Assembly (NCBI GenBank): GCA_015234495.1
Contig: JADGMZ010000242.1
Location: 1-16,930, forward strand
From: Brevundimonas sp.
GTDB lineage: Bacteria; Pseudomonadota; Alphaproteobacteria; Caulobacterales; Caulobacteraceae
Direction: 5' to 3'
DNA: 16,930 bases
Under the pieces are notes generated by a model. It was not told the DNA's origin and did not search any database. It saw only the letters and a list, made by a program, of their open reading frames with translations. Within the stretch, counting starts at the first letter, position 1, and each line of letters starts with the position of its first letter. The position numbers and the translations under genes are program-made. Below, piece after piece: positions 1 to 5,882 of the stretch.

Positions 1-90
1 CGGACGTCTTGCGCCGGCCCCGGCCGCCGCGTCCTTGCAGGGTGGCAGTGAGCCTTGTCGGCGCGCGGAAGTCCAGACGCAGGACGCGCG

Positions 91-1362
91 TCAGGCCGCC
101 GCGCCGGAGATGTAGTCGCGGGTCAGGGGCACGGCGTCGATCCGCTTCGACAACTGGATCTGGAACACCATGCAGCCGCGGTGGCGGAAGGCGACCTCGC
201 TGACGCAGAGGTAGAACTCCCACATGCGGCAGAAGCGTTCATCGTACAGGGCGGCGATCTCGGCGCGGTTGGCCAGGAATCGATCGCGCCAGGCCCTCAG
301 CGTCTCGGCGTAGTGCAGCCGCAGGATTTCGATGTCGGTGACCCAGAGCCCGGCCCGCTCGATCGCCGGCAGGACCTCCGACAGCGCCGCCGTATAGCCG
401 CCGGGGAAGATGTATTTCTCCATCCACGGCTGGTTGCTGACCGAGACGTGGTTCTGGCCGATGGCGTGCAGCACGGCCACCCCGTCCTCCTTCATCAGCC
501 GGGCGATGGCGTCGAAGAAGGCCTGGTAGTTGGGCGCGCCGACGTGCTCGAACATGCCGACCGAGACGATGCGGTCGAAGCGGCCCCCGACGTCGCGGTA
601 GTCCTGCTTGCGAAACTCGGCCCGGCCCGACAGGCCGCGGGCCTGCGCCCGTTGGCGGGCGACGGCCAGTTGTTCGTCGGACAGGGTGATGCCGGTCACC
701 TTCGCCCCGCTGTCCTCTGCCAGGCTCAGGCCCAGCCCGCCCCAGCCGCAGCCGATGTCGAGCACCGACATCCCCGGCTCCAGCAGCAGCTTGGCGGCGA
801 GTCGCCGCTTCTTGGCGGCCTGGGCCTGATCCAGTGTCATGCCGGCCCGTTCGAAATAGGCGCAGGAATACTGCAGGTCGGCGTCGAGGAAGCGGCGGTA
901 CAGCTCCAGCGACAGGTCGTAGTGGTGGGCCACGTTGCGCCGCGCGGCAGTGCGGTCATTGGCCTGGCGGATTCCCCGCCACAGCCGCGCCAGTCGCCCG
1001 CGGCGCGGCGGCGGGCGAAGGGACAGGTTGCGGCCGACGAGGTCCAGCAGCTCCCACAGCGTCCCCCGTTCCAGAATCACATCACCGTCCATCCAGGCCT
1101 CGCCGAGGCCGAGGCCCGGATAGAGGGCGATGCGCCAGGCCGCGCCATTGCGGCGCAGCCGGATACGGACGGTCTCCCCCGTGCCGTCGCCCGCGAGCAG
1201 CGTCTCGCCGGACGGCAAGACGACGGCCAGCGATCCGGTGCGGACCAGCCGTTCGAGGAGGCGGCCCAGCACCATCCGGGTGGCGGCGCCGACGGGGCCG
1301 AAGCTGGGTCGCGCCCGGCCCTCGTCGGAGTGTTGGGAGATGAAGGATGCTTGCGAACTCAT
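91..1362 (-). CDS. cfa: Cyclopropane-fatty-acyl-phospholipid synthase (SAM-dependent)
   Basis: The 423-residue product belongs to the CFA/mycolic-acid synthase family, which transfers a methylene group from S-adenosylmethionine to cis double bonds in phospholipid acyl chains at the inner membrane. The N-terminal part (about 30-130) matches the family's lipid-binding region. The catalytic part starts near AHHYDLS (145-151), then YSCAYF (165-170), the SAM-binding loop LDIGCGWGG (201-209), GMFEHVG (269-275) with the conserved Glu272, and the C-terminal YAETLRAW (351-358) and RMWEFYL (379-385). Length is normal. I start it at 1362 rather than further upstream because homology begins soon after, and GGGAGGT lies 4 bases before this ATG. 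It is divergent from the exported protein at 1524, and a GGAAC-type promoter candidate lies upstream. Such enzymes are often induced by stress or in stationary phase. The remaining 90 bases to the window edge show nothing recognisable. Confidence 0.95.
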   Translation of the reverse strand: MSSQASFISQHSDEGRARPSFGPVGAATRMVLGRLLERLVRTGSLAVVLPSGETLLAGDGTGETVRIRLRRNGAAWRIALYPGLGLGEAWMDGDVILERGTLWELLDLVGRNLSLRPPPRRGRLARLWRGIRQANDRTAARRNVAHHYDLSLELYRRFLDADLQYSCAYFERAGMTLDQAQAAKKRRLAAKLLLEPGMSVLDIGCGWGGLGLSLAEDSGAKVTGITLSDEQLAVARQRAQARGLSGRAEFRKQDYRDVGGRFDRIVSVGMFEHVGAPNYQAFFDAIARLMKEDGVAVLHAIGQNHVSVSNQPWMEKYIFPGGYTAALSEVLPAIERAGLWVTDIEILRLHYAETLRAWRDRFLANRAEIAALYDERFCRMWEFYLCVSEVAFRHRGCMVFQIQLSKRIDAVPLTRDYISGAAA

Positions 1363-1366
1363 GCAG

Positions 1367-1373
1367 ACCTCCC
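1367..1373 (-). promoter_or_regulatory. Shine-Dalgarno site of cfa
   Basis: On the minus strand this reads GGGAGGT, four bases before the ATG at 1362. It is the reason for choosing this start over a reading frame that stays open much further upstream. Confidence 0.7.
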
Positions 1374-1403
1374 GGGCGAGGTTGGGCGTGCGCGTACCGG
1401 TTA

Positions 1404-1428
1404 ATCGAAGCAGTTCCGTCCGGGTTCC
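1404..1428 (-). promoter_or_regulatory. Candidate EcfG/SigT-type promoter upstream of cfa
   Basis: On the minus strand GGAAC (1428-1424) is followed by 16 bases and CGAT (1407-1404). The alphaproteobacterial general-stress sigma factor EcfG (SigT in Caulobacter) recognises GGAAC-N16/17-CGTT, so this is one mismatch away. It would start transcription roughly 35 bases before the cfa ATG. A second GGAAC (1417-1413) has no well-spaced partner. The match is by eye only. Confidence 0.35.
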
Positions 1429-1523
1429 GCGTTCAAGTCCGCGCGAGCGGCCGGAACCGGGTCGCGGGTCGGCTATTCGCCTGAAGGCTGGGGGACAGTC
1501 CGCTTCGCGCAGGAGACTCTCCG

Positions 1524-1913
1524 ATGTCCGCAGGCTCGCCCATCCTGCTTCTCGCCGCCGGCGCCCTCGCCGTCGCCGGTTCCGCAGCCGCCCAGATTCC
1601 GCCGCCGGCTGCGGTCGCCTCGCCCGCGCCCGCCGCTGCCCCGGCCTTCCCGCCCGGGGCCGAGGTGCTGAGCGTCGAGGGCGAATCGCTGGGCGTGCTG
1701 GCCGGGGTCGAAACCCGGCCGGGCGGCGAGCGCATCCTCCACATCCGCCGCGCCGACGGGTCGATGACCACGGCGCCGGCCGTGGTCGCCTTCCGCGGCG
1801 AGCGGGCCGTGATCCTCGACTGGACTGCCGCCGAGGCCGGGGCCGACGCCACGGCCAGGGCGAAAGCCGCTGCGCCGCCGGCCGCCGAGGCACGGGTTCC
1901 GCCCCTGACGTGA
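1524..1913 (+). CDS. Small exported protein with PRC-barrel-like segment, function unknown
   Basis: The product has 129 residues. Residues 1-23 form a clear Sec signal peptide (hydrophobic run after residue 5, ending in Ala-Ala-Ala before Gln24), so it is likely periplasmic. A Pro/Ala-rich linker (25-44) follows. Then comes a compact beta-rich segment (about 45-98: GAEVLSVEGESLGVL, then ERILHIRRADG, then AVVAFRGERAVIL) whose layout resembles a PRC-barrel, and an Ala-rich tail. The fold is inferred from pattern only. AGGAG lies 8 bases before the ATG, and codon use fits the window. It is divergent from cfa. A weak GGAAC (1453-1457) with TATT 16 bases later lies upstream on its strand (two mismatches to the EcfG pattern). 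The next gene follows after 70 bases. Confidence 0.75.
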   Translation: MSAGSPILLLAAGALAVAGSAAAQIPPPAAVASPAPAAAPAFPPGAEVLSVEGESLGVLAGVETRPGGERILHIRRADGSMTTAPAVVAFRGERAVILDWTAAEAGADATARAKAAAPPAAEARVPPLT

Positions 1914-1983
1914 CCTGGCGCGCGCGGCCCTCTATCTAGGGTCCCGCCGTCGCCGCCCCGCCGGTGGAAGTAGAGGACCCGTC

Positions 1984-3426
1984 ATGACCGAACCGCTCGC
2001 CCTGTCGCACTGGATCAACGGCGAGACGGTGGCCGCGGACCGGCCTTCGGAGAGCCTGAATCCCTCCGACACCCGCGATCTGGTGGCCCGCATCCCCGAC
2101 GGCGGCGCCGCCGAGGTCGACGCCGCCGTCGGCGCGGCGAAGGCGGCCTTTCCGGCCTGGTCCGAGGCCTCGCCCGAGCTGCGCTCGGACATCCTCGACC
2201 GGGCCGGAACCCTGATCATGGAGCGGCGAGAACAGCTGGGCCGGCTGCTGTCGCGCGAGGAGGGCAAGACCCTGGCCGAGGGCATCGGCGAGACCGTTCG
2301 GGCCGGCCGGGTGCTCAAATATTTCGCCGGCGAGGCGCTGCGCCTCCACGGCCAGAACCTCGCCTCGGTGCGGCCCGGCGTGGAGATCCAGACCTACCGC
2401 CAGCCGGTCGGGGTGTTCGGCCTGATCACCCCGTGGAACTTCCCCATCGCCATCCCCGCCTGGAAGGCCGCCCCCGCCCTGGCCTTCGGCAACACCGTGG
2501 TGATGAAGCCCGCCGGCCCGACCCCGGCCACGGCCGAAGCCCTCGTCGCCATCCTGCACGAGGCCGGCCTGCCGAAGGGCGTGCTCAACCTCGTCATCGG
2601 CCGCGGCGGCGTCGGCCAGGCCATCGTCGACCATCCGGACGTCGCCGGCATCTCCTTCACCGGCTCGCAAGGCGTCGGCGCCGGGGTGGCGACGGGCGCG
2701 GTCAGGCGGCAGGCGCGGGTGCAGCTGGAGATGGGCGGCAAGAATCCCCTGATCGTGCTGGACGACGCAGATCTGGAGCGGGCGGTGATGATCGCCCTCG
2801 ACGGCTCCTACTACGCCACCGGCCAGCGCTGCACCGCCTCCAGCCGGCTGATCGTCCAGGACGGCATCCACGACCGCTTCGTCGCCCTGCTGGGCGAGAA
2901 GGTGGCGGCCCTGCGCGTCGGCCCGGCCCTGGACCCCAACACCCAGATCGGTCCGGCCGTCAGCGAGGACCAGCGCGAGACCTCCTACCGCTACATCGAC
3001 ATCGCCCGCGCCGAAGGCGGCCGGGTGGTGACCGGCGGCGGACGCCTGCAGCTCGAGACCCCGGGCTGGTACGTCCAGCCGACCCTGATCGCCGACACCG
3101 AGGCGGGCGGCCGCATCAACAACGAGGAGGTCTTCGGCCCCGTCGCCTCGACCATCCGGGTCAAGGACTTCGAGCAGGCGCTGGAGATCGCCAACGGCGT
3201 CGAGTTCGGGCTCTCGGCCGGCATCGTCACCGGTTCGCTGAAGCACGCCCGCGACTTCCAGCGCCGCGCCCGGGCGGGCATGACCATGGTCAATCTGCCG
3301 ACCGCGGGCGTCGATTACCATGTGCCGTTCGGCGGCACGAAGTCGTCCAGCTACGGCCCGCGCGAGCAGGGTTTCGCCGCCGTCGAGTTCTTCACCCAGA
3401 CCAAGACCGCCTACACCGCCGCCTGA
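1984..3426 (+). CDS. Aldehyde dehydrogenase, alpha-ketoglutarate-semialdehyde dehydrogenase type
   Basis: The 480-residue protein is a full-length member of the NAD(P)-dependent aldehyde dehydrogenase superfamily and is cytosolic. Visible catalytic elements are Asn152 in TPWNFP, Lys175 in VMKPAGPT, the general base Glu249 in LEMGGKN, the nucleophile Cys283 in GQRCTA, and Glu382 in NNEEVFGP. The C-terminal YHVPFGGTKSSSYGPREQG region (445-463) and the FTGSQGVG loop (225-232) are typical of 2,5-dioxovalerate (alpha-ketoglutarate semialdehyde) dehydrogenases. Those enzymes produce 2-oxoglutarate at the end of pentose, hexarate or hydroxyproline breakdown. No dehydratase, sugar or hydroxyproline gene is nearby, so the substrate is unproven and another semialdehyde is possible. 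A purine-rich GGAAGTAGAGGA stretch precedes the ATG. Confidence 0.93.
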   Translation: MTEPLALSHWINGETVAADRPSESLNPSDTRDLVARIPDGGAAEVDAAVGAAKAAFPAWSEASPELRSDILDRAGTLIMERREQLGRLLSREEGKTLAEGIGETVRAGRVLKYFAGEALRLHGQNLASVRPGVEIQTYRQPVGVFGLITPWNFPIAIPAWKAAPALAFGNTVVMKPAGPTPATAEALVAILHEAGLPKGVLNLVIGRGGVGQAIVDHPDVAGISFTGSQGVGAGVATGAVRRQARVQLEMGGKNPLIVLDDADLERAVMIALDGSYYATGQRCTASSRLIVQDGIHDRFVALLGEKVAALRVGPALDPNTQIGPAVSEDQRETSYRYIDIARAEGGRVVTGGGRLQLETPGWYVQPTLIADTEAGGRINNEEVFGPVASTIRVKDFEQALEIANGVEFGLSAGIVTGSLKHARDFQRRARAGMTMVNLPTAGVDYHVPFGGTKSSSYGPREQGFAAVEFFTQTKTAYTAA

Positions 3427-3434
3427 CCGCGTCG

Positions 3435-3459
3435 TGAACTCCCCGGCCGAACCGGCGTT
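3435..3459 (+). promoter_or_regulatory. Candidate EcfG/SigT-type promoter upstream of the 63-residue gene
   Basis: TGAAC (3435-3439) is followed by exactly 16 bases and then CGTT (3456-3459). Only the first base differs from the general-stress pattern GGAAC-N16-CGTT. Transcription would start about 15 bases before the ATG at 3481, leaving just room for the ribosome binding site. If real, this small gene has its own stress promoter independent of the aldehyde dehydrogenase that ends at 3426. Confidence 0.4.
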
Positions 3460-3480
3460 GAACGACGAAAGGAGACAGCC

Positions 3481-3672
3481 ATGGGCATGACAGATCAGGT
3501 GACCCGCAAGGTCGAAACGAGCGCCGACCGGGAGGACGACCTCGCCGACGTCGAACTGGTCATCCGCCGCGCGCGCGCCGGCGACCTGACCGAAAACGAG
3601 GCGTTCGAGGATATCGACCGGATCGTCCGCCGCCGCGATCCCGTCGAGGTCTACCAGAAATCCTGGGGCTAG
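3481..3672 (+). CDS. Small charged cytosolic protein, function unknown
   Basis: I do not recognise a family for this 63-residue protein. It has no signal peptide or membrane segment and is very rich in charged residues. It reads as two predicted helices: DDLADVELVIRRARAGDLT (19-37), then ENEAFEDIDRIVRRRD (39-53), ending in VEVYQKSWG. AGGAG lies 6 bases before the ATG at 3481, which fixes this start over Met3. Its promoter candidate resembles a general-stress promoter, which would suit a small stress-induced protein, but that is inference. Its TAG stop overlaps the TAG stop of the convergent methyltransferase gene in a shared CTAG, so no terminator fits between the two genes. Confidence 0.8.
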   Translation: MGMTDQVTRKVETSADREDDLADVELVIRRARAGDLTENEAFEDIDRIVRRRDPVEVYQKSWG

Positions 3673-4619
3673 GGCGCGGTCAGCACCGCCCCGATAGCGG
3701 CGATGCGTTCGACGTCGCGATAGGCGTCCTGGCGCAGAAGGCCGCCAAACACGTCCGGGTCCATCTCGTCATAGGCGAGGTCGAGGCTGCCCGCCTCGGC
3801 CAGTTCGGCGAGGGCCGTGTGGACACCGTCCCGTCCGTCGACGATGGCGCTGCCGGTGTAGAGCAGGAAGCGGCCGCCCGGCTGCAGCCGGCGCACGCCC
3901 GTGCGCACCCAGTCCAGCGCCAGCGCGGCGCCCAGCTGGTCGCCGCCGTCCCGGTAGGTCCGGCCTCCCTCCCCGGCGATGTAGGGCGGGTTGGCGGCGA
4001 TCACCTCGAAACGGGCGGGCTCCTTCGGAAGGCCGCTCGTCTCGATCAGTTCCACCGGCAGCGCCGCGTGGGCGATGTTGACCCGCGCCAGCTCCAGCGC
4101 CCGCGGATTGACGTCTGTGGCCAGGACCCGGGCGGCCGGGCAGCAGGCGGCAAGGGTCAGGGCGCCCGCCCCCGCGCCGACGCCGATGTCGAGGGCCTCG
4201 CCCAACGCCGGCCGGGCCTCGAGCTCGCGCCGCAGGAATCGGGCGAAGCGGTAGCTGTCGGGGCCGAGGAAGACCGCATCGCGGTCCTCGGTCGGCGCCG
4301 AATGAAGGTGCAGCCGGCCGTCCAGCGAACTGACCCGCACCTCCAGGCGCAGGCCGTCGCGGCCCGCCCGCACGATCCCCGCCCGCCGGGCCAGATCGAG
4401 CATGTCCGGCTCCAGCAGCTCGGGCGTGAACGGTCGCGACCACCCGAAGATGTCCCGCAAGGCGTCGGCGCGGCCCGCCGGCCGCCGCCGGCGAACCCGC
4501 TCATGCGTCGCCGGGGTGGGGGTGACGAAGTCGTAGTCGAGGTCCCTCAGGCGGCCCAGAAGGGCCAGCAGGGCGGCGGAACGTGCATCGACGGGAGGTC
4601 GCGCGACAAGGGCGTCCAT
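3669..4619 (-). CDS. Class I SAM-dependent methyltransferase with NPPY motif
   Basis: The 316-residue protein has an N-terminal extension (1-110) that I do not recognise, then a Rossmann methyltransferase domain. This includes the SAM-binding loop LDIGVGAGAGAL (143-154), the acidic strand ATDVNPRAL (167-175) and the catalytic-type ANPPYI (209-214). NPPY is typical of enzymes that methylate amide or amino nitrogens of proteins or nucleic-acid bases (PrmC/HemK, RsmC/RlmG-like). The true substrate cannot be read from the sequence. I chose the ATG at 4619 because its A is the last base of the upstream gene's stop (TGATG), a classic translational coupling. A start 11 codons earlier (4652) would overlap that gene and has no support. 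It is co-transcribed with the diiron gene and overlaps the stop of the convergent gene at 3672. Confidence 0.88.
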   Translation of the reverse strand: MDALVARPPVDARSAALLALLGRLRDLDYDFVTPTPATHERVRRRRPAGRADALRDIFGWSRPFTPELLEPDMLDLARRAGIVRAGRDGLRLEVRVSSLDGRLHLHSAPTEDRDAVFLGPDSYRFARFLRRELEARPALGEALDIGVGAGAGALTLAACCPAARVLATDVNPRALELARVNIAHAALPVELIETSGLPKEPARFEVIAANPPYIAGEGGRTYRDGGDQLGAALALDWVRTGVRRLQPGGRFLLYTGSAIVDGRDGVHTALAELAEAGSLDLAYDEMDPDVFGGLLRQDAYRDVERIAAIGAVLTAP

Positions 4620-5533
4620 CAAGCGGACCGCCGAACCTGTTCCGCTCCCCACAGATGGTCGCGATAGGCGGCGAAGCAGCGCTCGCCGGCGCGCAGCCGC
4701 ATGACCGCGCCCTCCGCCAGACTGCGAACGACCTCAGGCCGTTCGGCCGCCAGCGGCCGGAGCACCTCCTCGTTCCAGGCGCGCGAATGCTCGACGTCGA
4801 GGGTGGCGTGCAGGGCGAAATATTTGCGCTCGGTCCCGACCCTCAGCCGCTTCAGCCCGGCCGCGACGTGGGTCGCGCGCCACGGCGCGGTCAGCTCCAC
4901 CGCCCCCAGGGCGCCGAGGGCGTGATAGGCGTAGCGCCGGGTGGTCGAGAAGGCGACGAGGGTGTTGCCCAGCGCCAGCGACGGCCACACCGTCCCGTCG
5001 ATGGTCGGGGCGAGATCGAGGGCCCTGGCCAGCCGGTCCAGCATCGGGCCGTGCATGCCGCCTTCGGCGCCGCGGCCCATCTCGTCCCAGTAGTTTCGGG
5101 CCAGCTCCAGCTTCGGCCGGGTCGGCATCTTGACCTGGGCGTAGGCGACCAGATCCTCGAACCCGGCCTCGCCGGCGACTTCCTGTAGCAGGAACCAGCG
5201 CATCTCTTCCAGGGTCGCCGACTCGGCCAGCCACGGGAACAGCGGGTCGTCCTCGCCGGGGCCCGCTCCCTTCAGCGCCTCGAACCAGGCGACGAAGCCG
5301 TCCGGGTCCTCGGGCAGGTCCTGCAGCCACGGCGCCGCATCGGCCCGCATGCGCTCGACGAAGGCCCCTTCGAGGAGGGTCATCTCGGCATCCTCACGGG
5401 CGTCGGCCACCCAGTCGGCATGCGGCGTACCCGGCGCGAGGCGCCGGTTGTTCCATTGCGCCAGCGCGCGGTGGAAGGCCGCCGGATCGGCGACGTCGTT
5501 CAGGGTGTTGGTGGTCAAGGTTCCAGCGCTCAT
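4619..5533 (-). CDS. Haem-oxygenase-like diiron protein (iron-containing redox enzyme family)
   Basis: The 304-residue, all-helical cytosolic protein resembles the haem-oxygenase-like diiron oxidase/oxygenase superfamily. Those enzymes use two irons and oxygen on varied small substrates. Likely metal ligands by position are Glu118 in LLQEVAGEAGF, Glu151 and His161 in NYWDEMGRGAEGGMH, and Asp246 and His249 in ATLDVEHSRAW. That is the Glu ... Glu-x9-His ... Asp-xx-His pattern expected of the family; the exact ligand assignment is by eye. The start at 5533 is fixed by a perfect AGGAGG 5 bases upstream; a start 10 codons earlier would lie before that site. It is the first gene of a two-gene unit with the coupled methyltransferase and diverges from the cyanophycin operon. 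A GGAAC-type promoter candidate lies upstream. Substrate unknown. Confidence 0.82.
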   Translation of the reverse strand: MSAGTLTTNTLNDVADPAAFHRALAQWNNRRLAPGTPHADWVADAREDAEMTLLEGAFVERMRADAAPWLQDLPEDPDGFVAWFEALKGAGPGEDDPLFPWLAESATLEEMRWFLLQEVAGEAGFEDLVAYAQVKMPTRPKLELARNYWDEMGRGAEGGMHGPMLDRLARALDLAPTIDGTVWPSLALGNTLVAFSTTRRYAYHALGALGAVELTAPWRATHVAAGLKRLRVGTERKYFALHATLDVEHSRAWNEEVLRPLAAERPEVVRSLAEGAVMRLRAGERCFAAYRDHLWGAEQVRRSA

Positions 5534-5538
5534 GCCAA

Positions 5539-5544
5539 CCTCCT
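5539..5544 (-). promoter_or_regulatory. Shine-Dalgarno site of the diiron-protein gene
   Basis: The minus strand reads a perfect AGGAGG five bases before the ATG at 5533, which decides the start of that gene. Confidence 0.75.
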
Positions 5545-5564
5545 CAGAGATCGTGGACCGCAAA

Positions 5565-5589
5565 TACGCGCCGCCGCCGCCAAGGTTCC
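5565..5589 (-). promoter_or_regulatory. Candidate EcfG/SigT-type promoter of the diiron/methyltransferase unit
   Basis: On the minus strand GGAAC (5589-5585) is followed by 16 bases and CGTA (5568-5565), one mismatch from GGAAC-N16-CGTT. Transcription would start near 5558, about 25 bases before the ATG, with the ribosome site in between. The geometry is good, but the identity is inferred. Confidence 0.4.
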
Positions 5590-5638
5590 GTAAGACAAGC
5601 GATTGTTACATAAGGCCTTCTGTCGGCTTCTGGACGTT

Positions 5639-5663
5639 GGAACCCCTTCTGTGGATTGGCATT
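5639..5663 (+). promoter_or_regulatory. Candidate GGAAC-type promoter of the cyanophycin operon
   Basis: GGAAC (5639-5643) is followed by 16 bases and CATT (5660-5663). One mismatch separates this from the EcfG pattern, but it falls on the usually conserved G of CGTT, so this is weaker than its divergent neighbour. Transcription would start about 20 bases before the ATG at 5691. The stretch around 5591-5620 is noticeably richer in A and T than the rest of the window and could hold a housekeeping promoter instead. Confidence 0.28.
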
Positions 5664-5690
5664 TCGGGAGTCTCTGACCTCGAGATCCGC

Positions 5691-5882
5691 ATGCATCACC
5701 CCGGCTATAACTGGAATATTCGCCCCGCCAATGAGGGCTGGCTCTGGCAGGTCTGCGAGCCTGACGGGGGTCGCGTCGTGGCCACGGGCGACGCGCCGTC
5801 GCGCGCCGTCGCCGCCGCTCTGGTCGTGCGCGCCCTGGCCCGCGGCGTGATCGCCCCGCAGGACTGGAGCGCCGCGGCATGA
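5691..5882 (+). CDS. Small protein heading the cyanophycin operon, function unknown
   Basis: The 63-residue product begins MHHPGYNWNIRP and has two predicted beta strands (WNIRPANEGWLWQV, 8-21; GRVVATG, 27-33). A helix rich in Ala and Val (SRAVAAALVVRALARG, 37-52) and a short tail ending QDWSAAA follow. The strand-strand-helix order is superficially like HicB-type small domains, but I would not assign it. There is no signal peptide. The ribosome site is weak (GAG 6 bases before the ATG). It ends in an ATGA overlap with the cphA start, so the two are translationally coupled. That makes it a real gene candidate and suggests a role tied to cyanophycin synthesis. The frame stays open upstream into the divergent gene's promoter region, but 5691 is the first credible start after that promoter. 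Confidence 0.65.
   Translation: MHHPGYNWNIRPANEGWLWQVCEPDGGRVVATGDAPSRAVAAALVVRALARGVIAPQDWSAAA

Noticed and set aside
55..1404. Long plus-strand open frame opposite cfa
   Set aside because: It is antisense to an unmistakable cyclopropane synthase, with biased composition and no domain.
1363..1893. N-terminal extension of the cfa product by about 177 residues
   Set aside because: The extension is Arg/Pro-rich and unlike the family, runs opposite the exported-protein gene, and would bypass the good ribosome site just before 1362.
1936..3321. Long minus-strand open frame opposite the aldehyde dehydrogenase
   Set aside because: The plus-strand product has all aldehyde dehydrogenase catalytic residues; the antisense product is low-complexity and unrecognisable.
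5349..5690. Upstream extension of the small gene before cphA
   Set aside because: It would run through the divergent promoter region and antisense to the start of the diiron gene, and no credible ribosome site was seen there.
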